A stretch of DNA of 64,000 nt, taken from the NCBI GenBank assembly GCA_030340625.1, contig JAOPHQ010001774.1:1-64000 (forward strand), given 5' to 3'. The position numbers and the translations under genes are program-made. The DNA is from Merluccius polli. Taxonomy: Eukaryota > Chordata > Actinopteri > Gadiformes > Merlucciidae. Position 1 is the stretch's first letter. The number at the start of each line of letters is the position of its first letter. The notes below the pieces were generated by a model. That model made no database searches, was not told where the DNA came from, and worked only from the letters and a program-made list of their open reading frames with translations. This document shows positions 9,843 through 21,491 of the stretch, in pieces.

Positions 9843-11490
9843 ATGGTAAAGACAAGTTTATCTTTTATTTCTTTGAACACAAGGGGTCTAAGGGACAATG
9901 TGAAGAGGAAAGCAGTATTTTTATTTTGTAAGGGACAAAAAGCCCACCGCACTTTTTTTTACAAGAGACTCATGCCTGCAACGATGATGCCACCTTCTGG
10001 TCAAACCAATGGGGTGAAAAAATCGCTAACACTTTACAATAAGGTACGCAAAACATGGGTAGTTACTGCGGAACAAATGAGTAATGAATGAGTAACGAAT
10101 GATGAAGGACCAGGGCCCTAACTGGGGCCCTAACAGGAACCTAAGTGACAGTTACTCAGTAAGTATATAAGATGGTGGTCTAAATGTCATTGACTTTGAT
10201 CCTATGAATGGTACCATCACATTAAAATGGTTACAAAATGTTATTAGAAAAGGTCATAGTTTTTGGTTTGATTTCCCATCTAAGATCTTCAGTAATTTTG
10301 GTAACATTGATTTAAGATGCGATTATGATATTTCCAAATTACCAGTCAAGTTGTCAGCTTTTCATCGTCAGGTTCTCCTTTACTGGAAACTCATATACAA
10401 GCATAATTTTACTCCACACACTGTCCCAATATGGAATAACAGATGTATTCTAATTAGGAGAAAATCTGTATTTTACAAGGAATGGATGGAGAAAGGGATT
10501 TGGTCAATTTGTCATTTGTTGGATAATAGTGATAATATCTCAACATATAATTCATTCATTGTGAAATATAATTTGGTTTGTACTGAAAAGCAACACAAAG
10601 CGGTAATTAAGGCAATACCACAAGCTATGATCGTTTTAACCAAAGGCATGCTAACCTACTCTGTGATCATTCCACAAGAGCCTCCATTATTTATAGAGGG
10701 AGATAATTTTCCAGATAAAAAATGTAACAACAAATTTATAAGAACTGCCCTTAACTCAATCTGCTTCCCTTCACCACTTAAGAGAAAACATATATTCCAG
10801 AAATTTACAAAAAAGGACATAAAGATAAGAACCAATTACCTCTCTTTTCCAGTTCCTCCCAAAGTGAAGAAGTCCACTTTAAAATGTTGTATGAGATGTA
10901 TCCATGTAATGACTTCTTAATCAAAGATTTAATCTTGATTTGAATGTATGTACTTTCTGTAATTCCGATATTGAAACTGTAGAACATCTTTTTTCTTTGT
11001 AATGCAACCCAAACTTTCTGGGATAGGTTTCAGTAGTGGATATATATATAATGAGAAAGACATCCCTATTCTGACATATGAAAATAAATAAGATTTGGTC
11101 TTCAAATGGAAAACAAAAAAACTGAATTTGGAAACAATAATTGAATTCTATTTGCAAAATATTGTATTCATAAATGTCGTTTTCTTAAAACTTCCCCCGT
11201 TTTCAATGCATTTTACAACGAATTAGTATTATATAAAAAAAAAACAATTAAACAGTGTAAAATGAAAGGAGCCCTGCATTTTAATGAATATTTGTGTGCC
11301 CTGATTGATCACTTGTGTTAATGCTTTTGTTTTTATCTGTTTGTTTATCTTTTTGTTTTGTCTGCTATTTTCTTTTATGTTAAGTGTGTTGACCTCGCTC
11401 GGTTTTTCTTTAATATGACAAGAATATGAATGTGATGTGCCTTTTTTGAATTTTGTAAATGTTGATTATAATAAAGAATTAAAAAAATAA
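9843..11490 (+). pseudogene. Tx1/L1-like LINE, internally deleted copy
   Basis: The ORF2 N-terminus (MVKTSLSFISLNTRGLRDN) starts at 9843 and runs to about 10022, where the start of the 8-bp-TSD MITE appears (ACTTTACAATAAGG). About 150 bp later the sequence jumps into the C-terminal ORF2 segment (10150-10920). Endonuclease and reverse transcriptase cores are deleted. After 10920 the C-terminal zinc-finger-like region (CTFCNSDIE..EHLFF) and 3' UTR are present but frameshifted, ending in an A-rich tail near 11480. This copy supplies the true LINE 3' end missing at 47137. It is nonfunctional. Confidence 0.75.
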
Positions 11491-11504
11491 AAGCCTACAA
11501 CGGG

Positions 11505-12222
11505 ACCCTCAGGGAGGGGACCCTCAGGGACACCCTTACAAGCCGCCCTTACGCGCCTGTATAGAAATATGACTTGAGTCAAATGAATTAAAAAACTGAC
11601 TTTCTGACGTCTACTGTGTCTACTACCATTTAGTCACCGTTAGTACTGCTGGGCAACTCTGTATTTAGATTTTATTTACTGATTTTGCGTATGGAACAAT
11701 GTTGTAGAACAGGACAAACAGAGGCAGCTATAGCACAGCATTGTACATTACGGCCGGGCCTGACCACATAATGATGCAGTGGCCTATAATAATAATAATA
11801 ACAATAATAATAATAATAATAATAATAGTAAGAATAATATAATAATAATAATAATAATAATAACGGTCATATTAATATTATAATAGGCCTACTATTGATA
11901 ATAATAATAATAATAATAATGATAACATCAATAATAATAATAACTTTAGATTTTAAATATAGTAATGTATAAATACATCACTTTATAAATATAATAATAT
12001 AACACATCAATAACACATTAACACACGCACATAGGCTTACTACATCTACACCCGCGCACTCACGCACACACTTACACATCGCCGATGGCTTTGTTTCATC
12101 ATGCTGTTTTCATGATCACATAACACCTAACTTTCCGAACTATTTATCATATAGCCTACAGTATGTGTGTATGTAAAGTAAATGCATATGTCAAATTATG
12201 CTGTGCTACTGGCAACTGTTTG
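11505..12222 (-). repeat. ATT-rich repeat, copy R4 (inverted), left of hAT insertion
   Basis: Inverse of R3. It continues after the hAT element at 19362-19490 and then into the inverted receptor 3' flank (19490-19960). With R3 it forms the inner part of a palindrome centred on the LINE relic. Confidence 0.75.
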
Positions 12223-13487
12223 CAGTGGCGTTTCTACATGTAAAAAACAGGTGGGGCTAGGCTAATTTATTTTTTATTTTTTAAATGACGTACCAGCGTC
12301 CGTGACGACACTCGTTTGTTTTCACAGTCGTGGTGATCTTTGTAGAGGTTGACTCCGCCTGCTCCCGGCTATCCTGCACAACACAGGACTGTATGTAAAA
12401 ATCTAGTTCAACATCTGACCTGTGGAAGGCAGTAATACGCTAAACAGCGTCTAAACCTATCAGTAAACCAAGCTAATGTGGAGGGGGTATTAGAATATAT
12501 TCAAACAAATTACGGGGCATTTTAAATTTGTTTGAAATTCATTTTTGGAAAAAGTTACAGCCCGAATATATTACAAATAAAATTGGTAATTTTCATAAAA
12601 AAGCAAAAGTATTTCAAAATAGAGATTGAGCTTTCTTCATTGGTCTTACTTACGTGTCAGTGTCCCACCATGCTGTTTGTAGCCCTGGCTTGGTGTGTCC
12701 CATTCTCTATTCAGCCCTCAGCTCCACCACAAGGAACTGTGGAAAGATAACCAGGACAGCAGGCAGGTCCTGGGGCTCAACCATTCCAAATAAAAATATA
12801 CTTTAACACTATTCAGTATGCTGGGCTTTTTGTTTTTGAACTAAGTGACTGTTATCCATGTATCATATATATGTAATTAATAAAGTACATTAGTGCAGCT
12901 TTTAATATTTTATTGCTGACATCAAAACATTGCAATAATGAAAGTATAGTTTTTAAAAGGTTTTTAAACTTTAAACTTAAGCTTCCGCAAACCTAAAATG
13001 ACACTAGTGCAAACAGCTGTAAGAGCCTATAAGAACCCAATATCATGTTACCATGGAGACCTCCCATAGGCCTAGGCAGTGTCCTGGAGGAGAAACCAAA
13101 GATAACAGCTGTGAAAGAAAAGATTCAGAATGGCCTGTCTTGGTTTAAAGCCCACTCACCACCACAAGGTGCAGGCCAGGAGTGGGGACATATAAGACGG
13201 GACAAACATAAACAGACACACAATTGACAAGAACAACGCTTAACTGTCACTGTGTTACATACATGGCAGAAGGTATCGCAGCACAACCACCATCTGTGAT
13301 TTTACAGGAGACATCCGTTGTCTCGTCGGCCTGTACAGCAACACATGATGTCTCGTCCACTTGTTCGGCTGTCCCTGTCCACTTCATACATGCAGTCTAA
13401 TAGTTGGTCCTGTATGGTGATGTCCCTTTGAATACGGGCTGAGCGTCATAGTGCCGCTGAAGCCGAGCATCGCCCTCACACACAGTC

Positions 13488-14088
13488 TCAAAAATACACC
13501 GGAGTATCCCCGGATTCAGACCGCCGACTCGTCGTGACCCCGCAGTGCTGTCTCACATTTCCCACACAGTTTAATACAAGTGATGATCCGACCATACATA
13601 GTATGGCTACATACCTGTTTTCCTCCACTTGCCCGTTATGCTCATCAATGCCGCCGCGCCGGTAAGTACCGTCAATCTGGACAGCGACGTCCACCCGTCC
13701 AAACAGACCCAATTTCACAGCATTATCCAGATGACTATTGCTGCTCTCATGTTTGGTTATCCTTTCAGAGGTGTTTTAAATCCTTGTATCCCGTCCTCGA
13801 CCAAGTAACTCCTCCACCACTGCCACCAAACAGCAAACAAGGAAAGCAGAAGAGCGCCTTCTTCTGAATGCTAGCCGTTAGCCATTTCTTTTTGGCAAAC
13901 CACTCCACTTTAAAAGCACGGATGTTTTTGCCAGCGGTTTGGCTAATGGCGATATCCCTTGGATGGTGACCGAGGCGTTTTACCTCTCATTTTTCCTCCA
14001 GACTAAGGGTCTCAAACCTGTGCTCCAATAGATGATCTACCTCATTCATGTTGTCGACTCGTTTTCGTTTGCGTGCCTCCGACATGCT
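13488..14088 (-). pseudogene. hAT transposase / ZMYM1-like TTF-type zinc-finger fragment
   Basis: Reading leftward from 14088: MSEARKRKRVDN...HRFETLSLEEK, then, after a break, KKALFCFPCLLFGG, a TTF-type zinc finger hallmark of ZMYM1-like and hAT transposases. This is followed by VTWSRTGYKDLKHL and, after a 2-nt frameshift, ITKHESSNSHLDNAVKLGLFG. A GTATGT donor follows the codons for VEENR near 13612. It is the N-terminal part only. The DDE core is absent. It belongs to the surrounding hAT element. Confidence 0.65.
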
Positions 14089-14216
14089 TGTTAAAAACTT
14101 CTCACGCGGCGCACGTGAGGACGAAGTCACTCGAGTCATGACTCCTCGCGCGCCGCACACTACAGCCAATGAACTGCGAACAATGAAATGACGCTGTAGT
14201 GGAACGAACCATATAT

Positions 14217-14400
14217 TGTAATGTATTGTTTTGGAGTTCGCGTTTGCCTTTGGGCTTCCGTAGCTGCCGACCTGTGTGTCCCTCGCTGTACCCTGTGCTG
14301 CTGTTCGTACGCGCGCCGAGCTACAGTAAAGTCACGTCCTGAGTAACGCCAGCCTCTTTATTGTGTCTTCGCACAATGTACATAAAGTGAGTACATAACA
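14217..14400 (+). repeat. 5' LTR
   Basis: TGTAATGTATTG...ACATAACA. It starts TG and ends CA, and matches 18765-18948 base for base as far as I can read. Confidence 0.92.
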
Positions 14401-14437
14401 TGGTGTCAGAAGTCTGTCAAGAACAGTACACGCGGCC

Positions 14438-17400
14438 ATGAATACGCAGTTTGAACACCCCAGGATCGACTGGGATGCCGCCGACCTATATAAGGAATTC
14501 GAAAGATTCCGCTCTCACGTGAGTTTTGTCTTCGACGGTCCGCTCTCGGAGCTAGAAGCTAAACAGCAAGCCGGCTGGCTAGGAACGTGGATCGGCGAGC
14601 AGGGCAGAGAAATCTACAAGACGCTAACGTGGGCGGATGGTGAAAAAGAAAATCCGGCTAGAGTTTTGGATAAGTTTGCCAACTACGTAAGGCCGAGAAA
14701 GAATAAAAGAATAGCCAGACATCGTTTCAAACAGAGGAAACAAGGTGCAACGGAGAGCTTTGACCGCTTTCTGAAGGATCTGAGGCTACTGTTAATGGAC
14801 TGTGAGTATGCTGACTCGGATGATATGTTGATTGATGCTATAATAGCGGGAGTTAAAGAAAAACGAGTCCAAGAAAGGCTGTTGGATAAAGGTGAAGATC
14901 TGACATTAGCTAAAGCCATTGAAATTCCCCAGCAATTCGAAATGTCACAACAGCAGATGAGAATTGTTAGAGAGGAAGACTCGCAAGTGTCATCAGTGGC
15001 CACAAGAACAAAGCATGCAGCTTTTGCTTATAAAAAACCACACAACACTGTACAAACAAAGCCCATGCAGAGACAGTCAGGAAACGAATTCAAGAACTGT
15101 TCAAAATGCGGGAAACATCCACAACATGCGTGGAACCAAGGAAAATGTCCAGCTAAAGGCTCTGTATGTTCACACTGTCACAAGCCAAACCACTGGGCAG
15201 CGGTTTGCCGCAGCCGTAGCATGAGTTCAGTGAGTGTGGGGCCAGAAAACTCACCTGAGGAGGAGATGCTGGACATAAATCTGACAGTAGAGGAGGTTCC
15301 AGTAGAAATTGTGGCAGATGACAAGTGGAGTGTAGACATCAGAGTTCTGTCTCAGGAAGTGCAGTTTAGAATAGACACAGGTGCAAAGTGTAATACACTA
15401 ACTCTGGACTGTTATCAGTTATTGTTGCACACAGGTGAACTGAAGCGCTCCAACAAGATGCTGCGCTCCTATTCAAACCACAAGGTGAAGCCAATTGCTG
15501 CAGTCGACCTTCCCCTGAAATACAAAGACCGAGAAGCAGATGCGGAGCTGGAAATTGTGGACATCGTTCAAGAGAACGTGCTCAGTGGCACTACAGCTGA
15601 GGCCCTTGGACTGATTGTTCGGCTGGACTCTCTACAGGATGGTGCTAATGGAGACAAGGTGAGCACTAACACCGAAGCCACTCCGAACCTTAGCACACAC
15701 ACTCCAGTTGGATTGGAGGATTTTCCTGAACTGACACGCACCACTGGCACTTTGCCAGGCAAATACAGCATCAAGATTGATCCAGATGCAAAGGGCGTTG
15801 TGCATCCAGTGCGCCGACAACCAGTAGCACTCAAGCCTAAGATAGTTGAGAAGCTTAATGAGATGGTCAAGGATGGACATATTGTCAAAGTCGACCAACC
15901 GACAGAGTGGGTCAGCTCCATGGTCGTTGTCACACGCAAAGACAAGATCAGAATCTGCATAGATCCGAGTGATTTGAACAAGGCCATAAAGAGAGAACAT
16001 TATCCTATGCGCAACATAGAAGAGGTTATATCCACCATGCCCGGTGCAAAAGTGTTCTCAGTCTTGGACGCTAAATCAGGCTTCCTCCAGATAGAGTTAG
16101 ATGAAGCGTCGTCCCTCCTCACGACCTTCAACACACCAATAGGCAGGTTTAGGTGGTTGAGGCTGCCGTTCGGTATAAAATGCGCACCGGAGATTTTTCA
16201 ACGCATTATGGACCGAATGCTCGAGGGCATTAATGGAGCCACAGGTGTGATGGATGACATTCTTATAGCAGCGCCCACAATGAAAGAACATGATGCAACA
16301 CTACGCAAAGTAGTTGAGAGAGCCACAAGCTACAATCTGAAGCTTAACTTCGACAAGTGTCACATCCGCCAGTCAGCTGTGCCATATGTAGGTCACCTGA
16401 TTACAGCTGATGGGTTAAAGCCAGACCCAGCGAAAACTGAAGCAGTGAGGAGCATGCCTCCGCCGACAGACAAGGAAGGTGTCCGTCGCTTCTTAGGGTT
16501 TGTGACATACTTGTCAAAGTTCATTCCTAACTTGAGTGAGGTGGACGCTCCACTGAGGCAGCTTGTGAAGAACGACGTCGAGTTTGCGTGGCAGCCAGCA
16601 CAACAACAAGCATTCGACAAACTCAAGCAACTATGCACACACCCCCCACTACTCAAGTTCTATGATCCAGCAAGGCCTGTGGAAATATTCAGTGACGCCA
16701 GCAGCATGGGACTAGGAGCCGTGTTACTACAGGACGACCAGCCTGTCGCCTTCTCGTCCAGATCCCTGACTGATGCTGAGACGCGCTATGCGCAAATTGA
16801 GAAGGAGATGCTCTCCATCGTCCATGCCTGCATTAAGTTTCACCATTACATATTTGGTAGGCATGTCACAATATTCAACGACCACAAGCCACTGGAAGAT
16901 ATCTACAAAAAGCCGCTGCTCTCCACTCCCATGCGTATACAGAGAATGCGCCTGCGATTACAGTGGTATGACATCACAGTGTGCTACAGAAGAGGAAAGG
17001 ACATGGAGCTGCCTGACACCCTTTCCAGAGCACAGCTACCAGACAGCACACCAGAAACAGCTGGCCTGGAGTGTGTCTCCATGCTCAACTTTGTGTCGGT
17101 GAGTGATCAGAAATATGCTGAACTGCAGGAACGCACACAAGAGGAGTTAAGCCTTCTCCAGCAAACAATTCAGCAAGGCTGGCCGGACAACAGACGGGAA
17201 GTACCTGCTCCTGTTCAACCCTACTGGGACTCAAGAAGCCAGTTAGCTGTGTCTGATGGCATAGTGTTTAAAGGACTGCGCATCGTCGTGCCTCCCACCA
17301 TGCAAAGACGCATGTTAGAGCTCATACACCAGTCCCACCTAGGTATAGTGAAGAGCAAGCAGCGGGCACGTGAAGTGTTATACTGGCCAGGTATGAGCGC

Positions 17401-18436
17401 TGAAATTGAAAACATGATCAGAAACTGTGGCAAGTGCGCTGAAATTCAAAACAGGCTTCCTAGGCAACCACTCATACCAACAGAGACACCAGAGCTGCCG
17501 TTTGAAGAGGTAGCCTCGGACCTGTTTGAGTTTGAGAGGAAACAGTACATTGTACTCGTGGATTATTACTCGAAATACATTGAAGTGGATGAGCTTAAAG
17601 ACCAGCGCAGCTGCACCACTATAGAGACTCTTAAAGCTCAATTCTGCAGACATGGAATCCCTGCAACCATTAGGACAGATAATGGTCCGCAGTATTCATC
17701 ACAGGAATTCAAGGAGTTCTGCAAGAGCTATGGTATCCTGCACAAGACATCCTCACCTCACACACCACACTCTAATGGTGAAGCAGAGCGTGCGGTGCAA
17801 ACAGTCAAGAGGCTTTGGAGCAAAGCGCCCGACAAACACCTCGCCCTGCTAGACTACCGAACTACTCCGCTTGAGTCAGTAGGCCTGTCACCAGCTCAAC
17901 TGCTCATGGGCAGGAGACCTCGCAACAAACTGCCTACTGCTCGTGCACTACTTAAACCTATGGCTCACGACCCTGTCAAGGTCAAGCATCTGCTAGACAA
18001 GACCAAGCACACTCAGAAACTTTACTACGACAGCAAAAGAGCAGCCAAACCCCGCGCTGCATTACAACCTGGAGATGAAGTCAGAATGGCTCCTTATCCT
18101 GGAAGCCACAAATGGACACCTGGAGTTGTAGTTCAGCCACATTGTGCGCCGCGATCCTACATTGTGGACAGTGGAGGTAAGAGGTTCCGCCGTAACAGCC
18201 AACACCTCCGTGCCAGCACTGCAGCCGCCAATCAGTCACGTCACATGTGTGATGAGCCTTGGCGTGAGACCCCGGGACTGCCTGCAGTGGAAGAGCCGCA
18301 GCCCCCACCAGCTCCTCCAGAACACCACTCTTCATCACGTGTGGTAGCATCAAGCTTTCCACAAACCCGACCAGGCGAACTGTATACCACCAGACGGGGC
18401 AGAGTTGTGAAACCCCCTGATAAACTGAACTTGTAG
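14438..18436 (+). CDS. Gag-Pol polyprotein of Ty3/gypsy element (1,332 aa)
   Basis: Retrotransposon polyprotein in a single frame, with no frameshift between gag and pol. Approximate order by residue: gag 1-270, with a CCHC knuckle CSHCHKPNHWAAVC at about 243 preceded by an atypical CSKCGKHPQHAWNQGKC. Aspartic protease RIDTGAKC at about 311. Reverse transcriptase 465-640, with VLDAKSGF and the active site VMDD at about 604. RNase H from about 748 (IFSDAS...EKEMLSI). Integrase has an HHCC finger (HQSHLG...CGKCAE, 964-1000) and a DDE core: D at about 1027, D in RTDNGP 53 residues later, E in NGEAERA at +36. All catalytic residues I can check are present. It may be active or recently active. Confidence 0.93.
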   Translation: MNTQFEHPRIDWDAADLYKEFERFRSHVSFVFDGPLSELEAKQQAGWLGTWIGEQGREIYKTLTWADGEKENPARVLDKFANYVRPRKNKRIARHRFKQRKQGATESFDRFLKDLRLLLMDCEYADSDDMLIDAIIAGVKEKRVQERLLDKGEDLTLAKAIEIPQQFEMSQQQMRIVREEDSQVSSVATRTKHAAFAYKKPHNTVQTKPMQRQSGNEFKNCSKCGKHPQHAWNQGKCPAKGSVCSHCHKPNHWAAVCRSRSMSSVSVGPENSPEEEMLDINLTVEEVPVEIVADDKWSVDIRVLSQEVQFRIDTGAKCNTLTLDCYQLLLHTGELKRSNKMLRSYSNHKVKPIAAVDLPLKYKDREADAELEIVDIVQENVLSGTTAEALGLIVRLDSLQDGANGDKVSTNTEATPNLSTHTPVGLEDFPELTRTTGTLPGKYSIKIDPDAKGVVHPVRRQPVALKPKIVEKLNEMVKDGHIVKVDQPTEWVSSMVVVTRKDKIRICIDPSDLNKAIKREHYPMRNIEEVISTMPGAKVFSVLDAKSGFLQIELDEASSLLTTFNTPIGRFRWLRLPFGIKCAPEIFQRIMDRMLEGINGATGVMDDILIAAPTMKEHDATLRKVVERATSYNLKLNFDKCHIRQSAVPYVGHLITADGLKPDPAKTEAVRSMPPPTDKEGVRRFLGFVTYLSKFIPNLSEVDAPLRQLVKNDVEFAWQPAQQQAFDKLKQLCTHPPLLKFYDPARPVEIFSDASSMGLGAVLLQDDQPVAFSSRSLTDAETRYAQIEKEMLSIVHACIKFHHYIFGRHVTIFNDHKPLEDIYKKPLLSTPMRIQRMRLRLQWYDITVCYRRGKDMELPDTLSRAQLPDSTPETAGLECVSMLNFVSVSDQKYAELQERTQEELSLLQQTIQQGWPDNRREVPAPVQPYWDSRSQLAVSDGIVFKGLRIVVPPTMQRRMLELIHQSHLGIVKSKQRAREVLYWPGMSAEIENMIRNCGKCAEIQNRLPRQPLIPTETPELPFEEVASDLFEFERKQYIVLVDYYSKYIEVDELKDQRSCTTIETLKAQFCRHGIPATIRTDNGPQYSSQEFKEFCKSYGILHKTSSPHTPHSNGEAERAVQTVKRLWSKAPDKHLALLDYRTTPLESVGLSPAQLLMGRRPRNKLPTARALLKPMAHDPVKVKHLLDKTKHTQKLYYDSKRAAKPRAALQPGDEVRMAPYPGSHKWTPGVVVQPHCAPRSYIVDSGGKRFRRNSQHLRASTAAANQSRHMCDEPWRETPGLPAVEEPQPPPAPPEHHSSSRVVASSFPQTRPGELYTTRRGRVVKPPDKLNL

Positions 18437-18764
18437 TTTGATGGACTAACTGTGCATTTGTTAGCATCTCAGGGACAGGTGTGGTAAAGACACCTGAAGG
18501 AAGTGATGTGCTAGTAACCTCTCCTTCCTAGTTAAATGTTTGAGTTCTCTTGTTGTTTAATTATGTTAAGGAGTCAGAGACATTAGACATTGCCAGTGTG
18601 AGCAGAGTTTGTTTATTATAATATGAGGAAAGGAAATCAGTTTATTATCATCAAAAAGCACTTCACTGTTGCAGTGGTTAACACTAGTAAAACAGTTGTT
18701 ATTGCATATAGTAGCTTACACATAACACAGACAGCAACAGTTTTCTTTTGCTGAGGAAAGGAGA

Positions 18765-18948
18765 TGTAATGTATTGTTTTGGAGTTCGCGTTTGCCTTTG
18801 GGCTTCCGTAGCTGCCGACCTGTGTGTCCCTCGCTGTACCCTGTGCTGCTGTTCGTACGCGCGCCGAGCTACAGTAAAGTCACGTCCTGAGTAACGCCAG
18901 CCTCTTTATTGTGTCTTCGCACAATGTACATAAAGTGAGTACATAACA
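18765..18948 (+). repeat. 3' LTR
   Basis: Same 184 bp as the 5' LTR, preceded by a purine-rich tract. Between the stop codon (18436) and this LTR are about 330 bp of non-coding sequence. Confidence 0.92.
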
Positions 18949-19195
18949 TATATGTCCATGGCGGTCCCGGTGGGGCTTGCCCTACCCGAAGTAAAATTAA
19001 TCTCCGTCCACTTCAACAGAGAAACACTCTGAGCATGCGCATTTCAATTTTTCAAGTCCAATACACATTACATTGGGCTGGTGGGGCAAGAGCCACTTGT
19101 TGCCCCTCCAGACGAACTCTGAAGAAGCAAGCTAGGGTCGACTAAAAATGAACTAAAAGCGCCAAACTTATTATTTTACAGTACTTTCTGGGGAG

Positions 19196-19200
<5 letters not shown>

Positions 19201-19250
<50 letters not shown>
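19201..19250. repeat. (AT)n microsatellite
   Basis: About 25 AT units, then a T-run, inside the hAT right end. The paralogue at about 49910-49935 has a short, interrupted version. Confidence 0.9.
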
Positions 19251-19265
<15 letters not shown>

Positions 19266-19962
19266 AAAGTATATAATGTTTTTCTTTTTTTTTTCTTTTT
19301 TTTTTCTTGTGAGAGTAGGTGGGGCCGATCCCCACTTGCCCCTAATGACCAGTCGCCACTGACTGTTTGTATTATATTTTTTTATATTAGCCTACAGAGG
19401 ATGGCTTTGCAAAAAAGTATGTTCTGCTGCTTAATGTATAAACAACTGTATTTTATTAATTTATACATCAGATAACTAAATGAATACATTAGCCTGTTTA
19501 AACAATGCATTTATTTAATATAAACAAACAAGCAATGCACTCTCATTTAGGTAGACTTGTACAATTTCTTAGCACTAAGCATGATTACTGATTACTTAGG
19601 CCTGCAGGATGTAGGCCTATCATTTAAAGAAACATATTATTTACACACAGTTTCAGAAACCCATCGTTGATATGTCGTCTGTTTCTGTTGTGTGTGTGAG
19701 TGGGAGTGGGGGGAGGGGGAACTGGGAAACACAGTGGTTGTGTGTGTGTGTGGGGGGGGGACCTGGGAAACACAGTGGTTAATAATTACGAGTGGATAAT
19801 TTCTACATAGTTTACAGGGAGGACACATCGATATCGATATTGCATACACAACACATAAATACTCATAATACAATATGCAAAGAATAGTGAGTGACCTTGT
19901 GTGTCTAAACCACTGTAGTAGCGTAAAGCCTATTGATGGCATGGAGTATATGTCACGTCTTC

Positions 19963-21450
19963 CTACACCTCCGGGTTTGGCTGAATGAATGAATGAATTT
20001 CACTGTAAGGAGGGAAATAATGAATGAATTGAGTAACGAATAAAAAAGGGAGGAATGAAAGAATGGATGCCTGAATGAAAGAATACAGGACTAAATCAAT
20101 GAATGCATGAATTAAATAACTCACCAGAAGAGGATTTATGTTTGTACATGCGTGCCGCGCTGCGCAGGGCTGCATCGCCACCACGTTACCGTAAACTAAG
20201 CCCCCATCCGTCTCAGACGACCCCTGGATCGGAGAAGAGATGACATTTTGTGTTGAACATTTTATGTAGCAAGCAAATGTATGGATATTAGAATAGAATA
20301 GAATAGAATATACTTTATTAATCCCTTCCGGGAAATTCTTATGGATATAATGGATAGTATGGATATTATGGACCGTAAAACAACATGTATCTTCATCTTA
20401 CTGTCATTGCTGCACATTTGATTTTGGCCTGTCCTGAAAGAAAAACATTTTTGTTGTTGTTAAAAACTAATTATAAAGCTAACAATAAAATGTGCTTCAG
20501 AAACATAAACAGGAAAACAAAAAATAAAAAATTCTCATACCGGTATTTGCATTTTATTTTTGAAGAAAAGGAAAGTTATTTTTCGACGTACTGTGTAACT
20601 TCCACAAAACCAAGAGGGGCACTAACACAATGAACAGCAATTTTCCCAAAGGGATTAAGATGTTCTTCCGGTCAAAGGATTCACTGGGGAAGAAAAAGCA
20701 CACAGAACTGTTCTAGACACAAACACAACTTGAACCATATTTTTATTTGTATTTATCTTTTTACAACAAACACTAATTTCTACCGCATTCAAATGAAAAA
20801 CCATCTGATGAAATATATACATGTGTGAGGTAAGCAAGCAGAGCGAAAGGGGAACTGACCTGTCTTGAATGTTTGAAGAGTTAGAAGTTGCTCCAGAAAG
20901 TTGTACACAACAAAGTTACTCAATTTCACCAATCAAGTTCCTGTGAGTGACTGGTGAAATAATGTGGAAAAGTGGAAAAGTTTAAAACTGGTAAAAACAC
21001 TTTTATACTCACTGTGGACGGAGAGAAGCATGGGGATGTTGAGGTCTCCTTGGACACACATGTACCAGCCGCTGGTTTCCAAGCGCAGGTCCCTCACGGT
21101 CACCACCAGCACCGTCGGCTGGCTGGCGTTGAATGTGACATGTGCACCTCCAGCAGCGCCGTCCTGCCCCCCCCACACACACCGGCCCAGTTCCAGTCTA
21201 CACCAGCCTGGTGTGACTGGGTATCTATGGTAACACAAGATATCTACACTTTGTCCCACGTATGCCGCTATGTTCTGCTCAGGCACAGACAGACTGGAGT
21301 TGCCTGAAAGAGAAATAATATCAAAGAGGTTTCAAAATTAAAAATATGCAAATCTTCGTTTGACACGGAATAATTAAACTTTAGTGCACATTATAGAGAA
21401 GGATAAATACAATAAATACAGTTACTGTCATTGTGATGATAAATATAGTG

Positions 21451-21491
<41 letters not shown>

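Larger units (their letters stand above)
14217..18948 (+). mobile_element. Ty3/gypsy LTR retrotransposon, apparently intact
   Basis: A 4,732-bp element with 184-bp LTRs that look identical by eye. The 5-bp target duplication TATAT lies at 14212-14216 and 18949-18953. The primer-binding site TGGTGTCAGAAGT starts at 14401, near-complementary to a tRNA-Leu 3' end with one mismatch. A polypurine tract GAGGAAAGGAGA lies just before the 3' LTR. There is one uninterrupted gag-pol frame and no envelope gene. It is inserted in the hAT element. Identical LTRs and an open frame imply a recent insertion. Confidence 0.92.
12223..19361 (-). mobile_element. hAT transposon with 8-bp target duplication, host of a gypsy insertion
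   Basis: Terminal inverted repeats are CAGTGGCG at 12223 and CGCCACTG at 19354-19361. ACTGTTTG flanks both sides (12215-12222 and 19362-19369). The undisturbed sequence, ATACAAACAGTTGCC inverted, is present in other repeat copies. Without the gypsy element it would be about 2.4 kb. Internally, 13470-14090 on the minus strand holds transposase remnants. 12224-13025 matches the relics at 771-1573 and 47659-48458, and 19131-19361 matches 49840-50023. I saw nothing identifiable in 13028-13470 beyond a possible ACATATAAGA TATA-like word. Confidence 0.8.

Noticed and set aside
13045..13260. Possible second LTR or short gene left of the gypsy element
   Set aside because: An ACATATAAGA word and a purine-rich stretch are present, but no inverted ends, partner LTR or open frame of note.
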